From the NCBI GenBank assembly GCA_029253705.1, contig JAQWYY010000050.1:1-36705 (forward strand): DNA of 36,705 bases, written 5' to 3'. Positions 8,001 through 16,137 of this stretch are shown one piece after another. The notes under the pieces were generated by a model that saw only the letters and a list, made by a program, of their open reading frames with translations, ran no database searches and was not told the origin of the DNA. Within the stretch, counting starts at the first letter, position 1. The number at the start of each line of letters is the position of its first letter. A program made the translations under genes and the position numbers. Source of the DNA: Luminiphilus sp. Its GTDB lineage: Bacteria; Pseudomonadota; Gammaproteobacteria; Pseudomonadales; Halieaceae.

Positions 8001-9617
8001 TTACGAAAACGAGAACCCACCAAGCCCACTAGCACCCGCTTCACATTGCTCTCGGTACAAGGGAAAGCCCCCAAAGAAGAACACCACGTTTCGAGGTTTG
8101 CCCTCAATGTTATCGCCCATGTAGTAGTTATCTGACTTTGGAAATAACGTCATGTTGCCAATGTCATTAGTAAACTGAACATATTGAAGCTCTGCATCAG
8201 CATCGGGCTCAATCGTGTCGGCATTATGGGTCCGAAGCTCATCAAACAGGCGACAAATAAAATCGCCCTGATACTCAGCAAGCAAGATTGGATTGTAGAA
8301 AGGGCTATGTGGGCCGTTCACCCAAAACAAGTTTGGAAACCCATGGGTCATCATGCCTAAATAGCTTGTCAGCCCATCTGACCAACGGTCCTTGAGAGTG
8401 CGGTCGTTTCGTCCTCGGACATCAATACGATCCATGGCCCCAGTCATAACATCAAACCCCGTGGCGAAAACTACGGCATCTAATTCAAGCTCTTCACCTC
8501 CGACGATAATTCCAGAGGCGGTAAATCGCTCTATCGGCCGCTCGTTCAGGTCCACCAAATCCACATTGCCTTGGTTGAACACCTCGAGATAGTTCGTTTC
8601 AGGTGATAGTCGGCGCGTTAAAATTTGATAGTCCGGGCAAAGCTTCTCTGCCAAGTCAGGATCGTCAACTCTCTCGCGAATTTTTTCTCGAGCAAACTCC
8701 GCCAATGTTTCGTTCGACGTCTCGTCCAACAGGCTATCGGTATAGGCGTAATAAGGTGAAAGACCGCCAGAGGCCCATCGGTTTTCATACTCTGCCCGTC
8801 GCTCTTCAGGGCTGACCTCGAGTGCGGACTGCGATGGCAATGGCGCCAATTCTGAGTGCACAAGGGTAAAGCCCGCAAAAGAATCGTACTGCAACTGACG
8901 CAGCGACTCATAGTTGTTCTTTATATTGGCAACTTGCTCTGCATTAACAGGGCGATTTTGAAGTGGAATCGTATAAGACGGAGTACGTTGCAGCACATAA
9001 AGCTGATTCGCTTCTTTGGCCACTTCAGAAATTACCTGAATGCCACTAGAACCCGTGCCAATAACAGCCACTCGTTTTCCCGCAAATTCTGGTGGCTCTT
9101 GCGGCCAGCGGCTCGTCATAAACTGCTCACCTTTAAAACTTTCTAAACCGTCAAAGCGAGGTTCTACAGGAGCTGAGATGAGGCCTGTCGCCATAATGCA
9201 ATATTGCGCGGAAACTACATCACCCTGATCAGTGGTTACCACCCATCGGCGGTTTACCTCGTTGAAAACAGCAGAAACAACACGAGTACCAAACTGAATT
9301 TTTTCATTCAAGTTAAATCTCTCAGCAACGTGATTCGCGTACCGTTCGATTTCTGGCTGGGCCGCATACCGCTCAGACCATTGCCATTCCTGTTCAAGCT
9401 CTTTAGAAAAAGAATAGGAATACTCGACGCACTCGATGTCAACTCTGGCACCCGGATAGCGATTCCAATACCAAGTCCCTCCTACACCATTGCCAGCCTC
9501 ATAGCAGGTCACGGACAAACCCGCTTCCTGCGCTTTATAAGTCATGTAGAGTCCAGCGAAGCCAGCTCCTACTACGACCATATCAACTTCCGCTTGTGAC
9601 TTTCCTGAATCAGACAT
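8001..9617 (-). CDS. Flavin monooxygenase, Baeyer-Villiger (cyclohexanone monooxygenase-like) type
   Basis: The 538-residue protein should use FAD, NADPH and oxygen to turn a ketone into an ester or lactone. Visible are the FAD site GAGFAG (17-22), the BVMO motif GGTWYWNRYPGARVD (46-60) and the NADPH site GTGSSG (187-192). The type I fingerprint FxGxxxHxxxWP appears at 161-172 as FKGEQFMTSRWP, with Met at the position of the usual His; the ATG codon there was read directly from the DNA. This His is important in studied BVMOs, so activity may be altered or the enzyme may belong to a divergent clade. It starts 18 bases after the P450 stop with a GGAGAGG ribosome binding site. The SDR of the operon could supply its ketone. 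Confidence 0.88.
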   Translation of the reverse strand: MSDSGKSQAEVDMVVVGAGFAGLYMTYKAQEAGLSVTCYEAGNGVGGTWYWNRYPGARVDIECVEYSYSFSKELEQEWQWSERYAAQPEIERYANHVAERFNLNEKIQFGTRVVSAVFNEVNRRWVVTTDQGDVVSAQYCIMATGLISAPVEPRFDGLESFKGEQFMTSRWPQEPPEFAGKRVAVIGTGSSGIQVISEVAKEANQLYVLQRTPSYTIPLQNRPVNAEQVANIKNNYESLRQLQYDSFAGFTLVHSELAPLPSQSALEVSPEERRAEYENRWASGGLSPYYAYTDSLLDETSNETLAEFAREKIRERVDDPDLAEKLCPDYQILTRRLSPETNYLEVFNQGNVDLVDLNERPIERFTASGIIVGGEELELDAVVFATGFDVMTGAMDRIDVRGRNDRTLKDRWSDGLTSYLGMMTHGFPNLFWVNGPHSPFYNPILLAEYQGDFICRLFDELRTHNADTIEPDADAELQYVQFTNDIGNMTLFPKSDNYYMGDNIEGKPRNVVFFFGGFPLYREQCEAGASGLGGFSFS

Positions 9618-9635
9618 TAGTGACCTCTCCGTCTA

Positions 9636-10883
9636 TTAAGCAGGCACAAAATTAACCGGACAGCTTGAGGGTCCGTAGTTAATAAAGTTTCGATCTTGGT
9701 ATGTTACCGGGCCACTACCAGGGTCGACCCGCTGATAACGGTCCAAAATACCGTTGATCATGGCCGCCGCTTCATTTCGGGCAACAATAGATGCAATGCA
9801 GTGGTGGATACCATGGCTAAAGGTTAAGTTTTTCCCGACGTTCGGGCGGTTCAAAATAAATTCATGGGGGCGCTCAAACATTTCAGGATCGTGGTTACCT
9901 GCACCGAAGAAAACGCAAACCCATTCGCCTTTCTTGATGGGCGTACCGCCGATTTCAGTATCCTCTAGACACTCTCTGAATAGTCTCTGAATCGGGCCAT
10001 CCCGCCGGATGCTTTCCTCAAGGAAAGGTCTAACCAGCGATCGGTCATCGCGCATTTGCTGATAAAGCTCAGGCATTTCCAGCATCGCCGCCACCTGATT
10101 ACCAATCAGAAATACACTGGATTCAGCACCACCGGCGACCATGGTGATACAAAAACGCACAACCTCTTCAGGCGTCAGCTTCCGTCCGTCTTCTCCGCTA
10201 GCCTCAATGAAGCCTGTCAGCAAATCATCATTTGCCATTCCACGTTTGATCATGTCGTACCGCTGACCCACTTGGTCGGTGTAATACTCATGGAGCTCCA
10301 CGTTTGATTGAGCTTTCTCAGCCATTGTCATTGTGGAGGTGCCCATGTAAGCGTCAGCCCAGCCTCGGATTTTTTTAAAGTCTTCAGCTGGGGTACCCAA
10401 AAGCTTCGCAATGAACTTAGGCGGTAAATCGGCGGCTAAATTCGTCATGACATCTAACTGCCCGGAACCTTCTTCATTGAGCATGTCGGCAACGGTATCG
10501 TGTAGCCAAGGCGCGACATCTGCTTCAACTCGTTTAGGGGAAAAGGCCTTTCTCGCGATGGTGCGTAGCCAGGTATGCTCTGGCTGATCATGATTGACTA
10601 GCATCAGTGTGGGGGCGTCAGATTCTTCTTGCATGCGATCACGCGAAGAAAAGATTTGATGATTGGACGCCACATGAATAAGGTCTTTGTATTTCAAAAC
10701 CGCCCAAGAAGGTATGGGCTCATCCATGCCTTCCACTGTTCCCGGTGGAAAACCCCGCACACCAAACTGCAACGGTTTATCACGCAACATATCGTAGTAA
10801 GGGAAGGGGTTTCGAATCACCGCAGCCTGTTCCAAATCACGAGCATGAAACTCGTCTCCCGATATCACTAAATCATCTGACAT
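9636..10883 (-). CDS. Cytochrome P450
   Basis: The 415-residue soluble bacterial P450 hydroxylates an unactivated carbon using electrons from ferredoxin. Visible are HTWLR in helix C (103-107), the I-helix oxygen-activation motif AGGAES (250-255), ExxR at 290-293, and the heme loop FSHGIHHCIA (355-364) with proximal Cys at 362. The residue two after the Cys is Ala where Gly is usual. The ATG at 10883 was chosen because GAGGA lies 8 bases before it; an upstream start at 11000 would overlap the dehydrogenase by over 90 bases. It sits between SDR and BVMO in the operon, the order expected for hydroxylation, ketone formation and oxygen insertion. The substrate is unknown. Confidence 0.95.
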   Translation of the reverse strand: MSDDLVISGDEFHARDLEQAAVIRNPFPYYDMLRDKPLQFGVRGFPPGTVEGMDEPIPSWAVLKYKDLIHVASNHQIFSSRDRMQEESDAPTLMLVNHDQPEHTWLRTIARKAFSPKRVEADVAPWLHDTVADMLNEEGSGQLDVMTNLAADLPPKFIAKLLGTPAEDFKKIRGWADAYMGTSTMTMAEKAQSNVELHEYYTDQVGQRYDMIKRGMANDDLLTGFIEASGEDGRKLTPEEVVRFCITMVAGGAESSVFLIGNQVAAMLEMPELYQQMRDDRSLVRPFLEESIRRDGPIQRLFRECLEDTEIGGTPIKKGEWVCVFFGAGNHDPEMFERPHEFILNRPNVGKNLTFSHGIHHCIASIVARNEAAAMINGILDRYQRVDPGSGPVTYQDRNFINYGPSSCPVNFVPA

Positions 10884-10908
10884 TTCAATTTCCTCTTTAA
10901 TTTTTTGT

Positions 10909-11736
10909 TCAGGTGGCGTAAAAACCGCCGTCAATAACCAGTTCAGAGCCCGTGACGTAACGGCTCGCATCTGATGCGAGATAGACGACCCCGGCCGCAA
11001 TGTCCGAGGGTTGCCCGGCCTCTCCCATTGGGACCGCAGCTAAAAACCCCGCTTCTGACGCTTCCATGCTGGGAGCTACGCCAAGTGCAACAAGTTGTTC
11101 ATGAAATAAGGAACCCATGTCGCTATCGATGATTCCAGGGTGTATTGAGTTACAACGAATAGTCGTTTTTAACATCGCACATTCCGCTGCCACCGATTTC
11201 GACAACAAACGAACCGCGCCTTTTGAAGCGTTGTACGAAGCCAGAGCAATGGTTCCCGAGAGACCCATGACAGATGACATATTAATAATCGAACCGCCGC
11301 GACCGCTGATTCCACCGGGCCGCATCGCCCTAAAAGCATGCTTGCAACCCAAGGTTGGTCCAGCAACATTGACATCCTGAACCCGCCGGAACTCATCAAT
11401 ATCTAGGTCGGCAAGAAAATTCATTGGAACGATGCCTGCGTTATTCACCATAATGTCGATGCCACCAAAGGTGGAGACGGCTAACGCCACTGCAGACTCC
11501 CACTCATTCTCGTTGGTAACGTCATGTTTCATCCAGGCGGCCTGCCCACCTGAGGCGTTCAAAGAATCTGATACCGCTTTTGCACCTTCGTCGTTAACGT
11601 CTGTTGCCAGCACCGACGCGCCGGCAGATACCAGCGCTCTGCAAATTTCTGCACCTAAGTTGCCTCCGGCACCGGTAACCACCGCAACCTTGCCATGCAA
11701 TTGAAACGCCGCCTTGTAGTCTTTCGCTTCACCCAT
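10909..11736 (-). CDS. Short-chain dehydrogenase/reductase
   Basis: The 275-residue classical SDR has the cofactor motif TGAGGNLG (21-28), NNAG (98-101), and the catalytic Ser near 154, Tyr168 and Lys172 (YNASK). The acidic residue at the end of strand 2 (ATDVND) points to NAD rather than NADP. It probably oxidises the alcohol made by the P450 to a ketone for the BVMO, as the alcohol dehydrogenases of camphor and cineole pathways do; sequence alone does not fix substrate or direction. A GGTGGTG ribosome binding site precedes the ATG and the P450 starts 25 bases after its stop. Confidence 0.92.
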   Translation of the reverse strand: MGEAKDYKAAFQLHGKVAVVTGAGGNLGAEICRALVSAGASVLATDVNDEGAKAVSDSLNASGGQAAWMKHDVTNENEWESAVALAVSTFGGIDIMVNNAGIVPMNFLADLDIDEFRRVQDVNVAGPTLGCKHAFRAMRPGGISGRGGSIINMSSVMGLSGTIALASYNASKGAVRLLSKSVAAECAMLKTTIRCNSIHPGIIDSDMGSLFHEQLVALGVAPSMEASEAGFLAAVPMGEAGQPSDIAAGVVYLASDASRYVTGSELVIDGGFYAT

Positions 11737-11771
11737 AAATCACCACCATTTAGCTGTTATTTTTTGCTCAA

Positions 11772-11801
11772 TCAGAGGCTACTGACGCCGCTCAACCTCT
11801 G
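11772..11801. repeat. Inverted repeat between DUF1302 and SDR genes
   Basis: TCAGAGG and CCTCTGA form a 7-base-pair stem with a loop of about 17 bases in the 105-base gap inside the operon. There is no T run directly after the stem, so it looks more like an RNA processing or stability element than a full terminator. Confidence 0.3.
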
Positions 11802-11841
11802 AGATTTTCATCTTCTGAGGGCGCCATTTTCTAATGTGAGG

Positions 11842-13689
11842 TTAGAACTGATAAGTCAGTCTGAAAGCCACTTCTTCCACGAAATCAAAAGTCGACATGG
11901 CGTCCATGTTGTCGTCACCGCCGCCGACGAAATTGGCAAATACTTCCGCACTGATCGATTTGCTAGGCTTGTATCGAATACCGGGCTGCACGAGATAGCC
12001 GCCCTCTGTGTCGTACAAGAAAGCAAAATCAGTGCGCCACTTTAGCGTTGGCGAAGGCTGCTGGAAGGCAAATGAAACAGCGTTGAAGCTGCTGCGACCT
12101 GTAGGCGGCCCTAAGGGATTAGCGCCATAACCGTCTAGATGGCGGCCGAAAATATCGCTCTCTGATTTATGCAGCCACTGAAACACCATGTAGGTCGAAG
12201 GGAAGCTCTGCGAGAACCTATGGTACTTCTCGACAACCAGAGAAGTGATGTACTCATCTTCAACTAGGAAGTCGGCCCCCAATAATGACGGATCAGTAAA
12301 AACCCTATCTGGAGTGTAAGTCGCCTCAAACCGGACAATTAATTGATCGATAAACGAATCTGGTTCGCCAAAGAACATATAGTTAGCGCCAAAGCCATAA
12401 ATCTCTTCTCGATGGAAAGTACGCTCAATATGGCCTTTAAATTCCCCCAGCCCGAGATTTGGTGAGAAGAACGCATCCAGTACCGTTGTTGACAGACCAT
12501 AGCTATTGACTGGCGTATCCGGTGGCAATCCAAAATTGCCCAACGCGCCGCTCACTAGCGCCTGTGCCGCTGGAAAATCATCGAGCAACGCCTGTAGATT
12601 GCTGCCGTCTAGACGAGACCCTGCGGCCTCTGTCATCCACTGAATCGCAGAATAAATACCTAATCCGCCTGAAATCGGCTCAAAGGGCGTCTGAGCCAAA
12701 AGGCCACCGATCCCGGGGTCGGCGATACCAGCGCGATCGAAAACGTTAACCCCAGACTCCGTCCAGCGGAAGGCGCCATCAGGATTCATCCTGTCCGTAT
12801 AAGTAAACTGCAAGCCCAGCTCGCCGATCTGACCTCGTAACCTAGCACCAAAATTGAACTCGTCATCGACTGCATCAAAGCCCTCCTCTTGATGCACTGT
12901 AAAAGTAGAGGTAATGGGGTTGTATGGCGTATTAGCATTGGAAAGCACCGTAGGTTGGAACTCCTGTATCCAGCCCTCTAGCTCCCAGTTGTTTTGGAAC
13001 CGATAACTACCTCGGATGCCTAGTGCGGGAACACGCTTATCAGCGAACTCCTCTGACGCCCAATCAAACGCCGAGTGTCGACGCAGGTCTAGGCCATTAG
13101 GGTTATCCAAAACCCTGAAGAAAATAGATTCACCCCAAGCGATCTGCTGATTACCAATGCGCAACCATAAAGGGCCAGAGTTGTAATCAACGTAGAAGGA
13201 AGGCAGATCAACCATATAGTCAGAGCCACAAACTTCTAAGCGCGTGGCACATTCACCCCGGAAAGGCGACTCAAAGTAATTGGTCTCACCGGGACCGCTA
13301 TCGTAAGTATCCCAGGCATAAAGTCCGCGCACCTTCGCAACGAATTTCCAATTGTCGTTAATGGTAGCGTCAATATCGATCTCGGCCCTCGAAAACATGA
13401 CGTTCCAGTCGTTGCTTTCGGTGAATGATGCGGGTCGAGTTACGGTACCAGGAGGTATTCCCAAAAGTTGGTCCACCACGTTGGGCGCCGCCACACCGTT
13501 GTAAACATTGCCTGACTGGTTCCATGGATTTTCGTTACTACTGTCGATACTGTAGGCACCTTCCTGCCGGACGAATCCGGAGACATACCAGTCGATCGCG
13601 AGCGCTGATTGAGAAAGCCCTGCCAATAACATGAGGCTTGCTTTGGTGAGGGTTGTTCTCTTAACCCCTCTTTTATTTATTTTCATCAT
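11842..13689 (-). CDS. DUF1302 outer-membrane beta-barrel protein
   Basis: The 615-residue protein starts with a basic region and a Sec signal peptide (ASLMLLAGLSQSALA, cut near residue 32). It is rich in alternating polar/aromatic strands (WYVSGFVRQEGAY, LWLRIGNQQIAWGES) and ends in RLTYQF, the terminal Phe expected for outer-membrane insertion by BAM. The family is DUF1302, whose members recur beside DUF1329 and RND genes. It probably forms the outer-membrane part of the transport module for the pathway's hydrophobic substrate or product; direction is not known. It follows the YCF48-like gene by 21 bases. Confidence 0.88.
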   Translation of the reverse strand: MMKINKRGVKRTTLTKASLMLLAGLSQSALAIDWYVSGFVRQEGAYSIDSSNENPWNQSGNVYNGVAAPNVVDQLLGIPPGTVTRPASFTESNDWNVMFSRAEIDIDATINDNWKFVAKVRGLYAWDTYDSGPGETNYFESPFRGECATRLEVCGSDYMVDLPSFYVDYNSGPLWLRIGNQQIAWGESIFFRVLDNPNGLDLRRHSAFDWASEEFADKRVPALGIRGSYRFQNNWELEGWIQEFQPTVLSNANTPYNPITSTFTVHQEEGFDAVDDEFNFGARLRGQIGELGLQFTYTDRMNPDGAFRWTESGVNVFDRAGIADPGIGGLLAQTPFEPISGGLGIYSAIQWMTEAAGSRLDGSNLQALLDDFPAAQALVSGALGNFGLPPDTPVNSYGLSTTVLDAFFSPNLGLGEFKGHIERTFHREEIYGFGANYMFFGEPDSFIDQLIVRFEATYTPDRVFTDPSLLGADFLVEDEYITSLVVEKYHRFSQSFPSTYMVFQWLHKSESDIFGRHLDGYGANPLGPPTGRSSFNAVSFAFQQPSPTLKWRTDFAFLYDTEGGYLVQPGIRYKPSKSISAEVFANFVGGGDDNMDAMSTFDFVEEVAFRLTYQF

Positions 13690-13710
13690 GTTTCCTCTGT
13701 TTGACTGTTT

Positions 13711-14694
13711 TTATTGCAATTCAAGTTTCAAAATATTCGCCCTATGGCCTGCAAGAAGAATCATTGGCGCGCCAATTTCGCTTTCAGATGACACCTCCAA
13801 GCCCTGATACCAACCTTGCAAAAAAGCTGGATTTTTATTGAGGTTCCAGTGGTCACCACCGTCGACACTGAAAATCAGTTGTCGCATACCAGTGGCAATA
13901 ATTAGCCCATCATCCATGCTGGTTACGTTTAGAAGAATGTCGGTGCTCGGTGTTTGAATGGGAGTCCAGGAAGTACCGGCGTCAGATGTAGACAAAAGTG
14001 TTCCTTCCTGACCCACTGCATAACCAACACCTGAGCCATTTATATTCAAACCGAATAATGAAGGCTCCCCGCGCTGCCGGGTCGTCCAGGATTGCCCCTG
14101 ATCAACCGACTGAAGAATGAGAGAGAATTCACCCACAATTGTGACGACGCCCAGCTCAGAAATATCAACGTCGTACAGATGGGGATCAACGTAATCGTCA
14201 AGGACTGCAAACCAGTCAACGATTGATGAGGTCCAGCTCCGCCCCGCATCGGTCGACACCAAAATAGTGCCGAACGCCCCTACAGCCACCGTTAACCCAG
14301 CCGCCTGTGAATGGGCTACGCTCATCAGCCGCGCATCAGAACCTGTTGACACTGCCTGTAGAGAGCCGTCCGTGCGGCGATATAACTCACCACTTTGACC
14401 AACATACAGCTCGATTCCACGGCCGCACTCGACGTCTAACAGAGCAACCTCGGAAAATCGTTCCAACTCAATCCACGTATTGCCGCTATCCGTCGATGAT
14501 AAAATCAAACCCGCCTCGCCCACGGCAATCGCTTTCGAATCATCGACGCACAGTCCGTAAATCGCCTCATGCTTGAAACCAGCATGTACGCTTTGGACAT
14601 TCGTTTTTTCTTGGCTGAGAGGATTGGCCAGGGCAAAGCCGCTGACCAATGGAAACATCCAGAAAAAGCTAAAGCGAAAAAGCCGCCTTTGCAT
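13711..14694 (-). CDS. Exported YCF48-like (BNR-repeat) beta-propeller protein
   Basis: The 327-residue protein has a signal peptide (RRLFRFSFFWMFPLVSGFAL, then AN) and about five repeats of the type VGxxGxILxSxDxGxSW, for example VGEAGLILSSTDSGNTW, VGAFGTILVSTDAGRSW and VGEFSLILQSVDQGQSW. Such repeats build a beta-propeller like the photosystem assembly factor YCF48, but there is no photosynthesis context here. The ATG at 14694 overlaps the DUF1329 stop as TGATG, suggesting translational coupling; the earlier in-frame start at 14760 lies well inside the DUF1329 gene. It probably acts in the periplasm as a scaffold for the RND/DUF1329/DUF1302 module (inference). Confidence 0.85.
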   Translation of the reverse strand: MQRRLFRFSFFWMFPLVSGFALANPLSQEKTNVQSVHAGFKHEAIYGLCVDDSKAIAVGEAGLILSSTDSGNTWIELERFSEVALLDVECGRGIELYVGQSGELYRRTDGSLQAVSTGSDARLMSVAHSQAAGLTVAVGAFGTILVSTDAGRSWTSSIVDWFAVLDDYVDPHLYDVDISELGVVTIVGEFSLILQSVDQGQSWTTRQRGEPSLFGLNINGSGVGYAVGQEGTLLSTSDAGTSWTPIQTPSTDILLNVTSMDDGLIIATGMRQLIFSVDGGDHWNLNKNPAFLQGWYQGLEVSSESEIGAPMILLAGHRANILKLELQ

Positions 14695-16067
14695 CACGCA
14701 CCCAATCGCCGAATTGCAGGAATAGTCATGTACTTTTCGTACAGGTCGCCCTGATTCCAACCAGATTTGTATCCACCTCTGATCTGATCGGCCTGATAAA
14801 ACCGGCTCATGCGGTTAGTCTGGATATCGTGCACATGACACTTTGTCCACGACCAGCCGGGGTGGGCACCATCCATCTTAGTGGTGTCGCCATCGACGTA
14901 CTGACTCGTTGTCGCTTCAACAGACTTCCATAACTCACCGCGACGATCGTAGGTAACACAGCTGGTAAACATCATATTTCGTGTATCCAACCACACGCGC
15001 TTTTTCCCTACAGGTGCTCGGGGATAGCCAGTTGGCTCCATATCAACAACGATGCATTCGGGCACCAGCTCCATAGCCGTTTCAAAGAAGGTTTGACCCT
15101 TTGGTCCACCATGCACAGAAGGCTCTGAGTTTGGATTACTACCGTGCCAGTTTTGAGAGACACCACCCAACATAGGCTTGCGCTCGACAACCTTATAATT
15201 GCCCCAGGTCAGCATGGGGTCACCCGCACACCAGCCATCAGACAAAAACAGGGTGATTCCTGGAACTAACGGCTCAAATCGCTGACTCGAGGGAAAGCGC
15301 CTCACGCGCTTAAACGCAGGTATGTAACCGTAGAGGTCGGGAAAACGCCGTTGGTCGTTGTACCAAGTGCTTACAAAGGAGGTTCCCCTAGAATCATTCG
15401 GGTAGGTAAACCAGATCGAGTTGTAGCGGAGTATGTCTTCCTTACCAGGCCAATAGGGCTCAGGACTATTAACCAGCCCAACAGTGTTCTGTTCACTCCA
15501 GCAAAAGTCATACTGATACTGTTCGCTGCCGTCAGGTCCGATGTCCCAATCTCTAATCCCATATAGAGCCTGATCGTGACGACCCCAGCTTAGCGTGAGA
15601 TTGGCATACGCCTCTAATCCTGTTTTGGCATCGGGAAATGGGTTGCCACCAATCCAAGGTGACCCGTCTGCGGTGATGACGTTACCGTTCTCATCGAGTT
15701 GCGCCTTACCCTGATTGCGGAGTGTAGCCTCGAGATATTCATGGGGAAAAAGCTTGGTAACGTCAGTAGTAGATTTGACGATCTTGATCTGCCTGCCCAT
15801 ATCTTTGACTTCGATATAGGCGATTGGATCCAACAAATCCTTAACATACTCGACGTTGTCCGCCGTAATCATGTCCCCCGTGCTCACTTTGCCCTTTGTG
15901 TAGCCCTCTATTGATAGCAGTTCATCAGGGTACGCCTTGGTAATATCTTGGGCGTTTGATATCAATGGCCAAAGAGGCGCAAGTACACCAGCACCCAAAG
16001 CTCCTTTACTGACAGTTTCGAGGAAATGCCGTCGGCTAAAGTTGTGATCGTATTTTTTGATATGCAT
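14694..16067 (-). CDS. Tat-exported DUF1329 protein, copy 2
   Basis: The 457-residue periplasmic protein has the Tat motif SRRHFLETV, a hydrophobic segment and a likely cleavage site after ISNA. It shares the DUF1329 landmarks WIGGNPFPD, TLSWGRHD, RRFPSSQRFEP and GYPRAPVGKKRV with copy 1 at 3067-4461. The ATG at 16067 has AGGTGG 7 bases upstream; a TTG at 16097 is a poorer start. It lies between the RND transporter and the beta-propeller gene and is best seen as a periplasmic carrier or adaptor for the RND pump. Any LolA/LolB-like lipid binding is a family-level guess. Confidence 0.88.
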   Translation of the reverse strand: MHIKKYDHNFSRRHFLETVSKGALGAGVLAPLWPLISNAQDITKAYPDELLSIEGYTKGKVSTGDMITADNVEYVKDLLDPIAYIEVKDMGRQIKIVKSTTDVTKLFPHEYLEATLRNQGKAQLDENGNVITADGSPWIGGNPFPDAKTGLEAYANLTLSWGRHDQALYGIRDWDIGPDGSEQYQYDFCWSEQNTVGLVNSPEPYWPGKEDILRYNSIWFTYPNDSRGTSFVSTWYNDQRRFPDLYGYIPAFKRVRRFPSSQRFEPLVPGITLFLSDGWCAGDPMLTWGNYKVVERKPMLGGVSQNWHGSNPNSEPSVHGGPKGQTFFETAMELVPECIVVDMEPTGYPRAPVGKKRVWLDTRNMMFTSCVTYDRRGELWKSVEATTSQYVDGDTTKMDGAHPGWSWTKCHVHDIQTNRMSRFYQADQIRGGYKSGWNQGDLYEKYMTIPAIRRLGA

Positions 16068-16137
16068 GTTTTTCCACCTGGTTATTTTTTTTCTCAAATT
16101 TTTGTGCGGGCCTTACTGTTTGCCCGTCACGCCCTAA

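Noticed and set aside
10884-11000. N-terminal extension of the P450
   Set aside because: It would overlap the SDR gene, while the ATG at 10883 has a good ribosome binding site.
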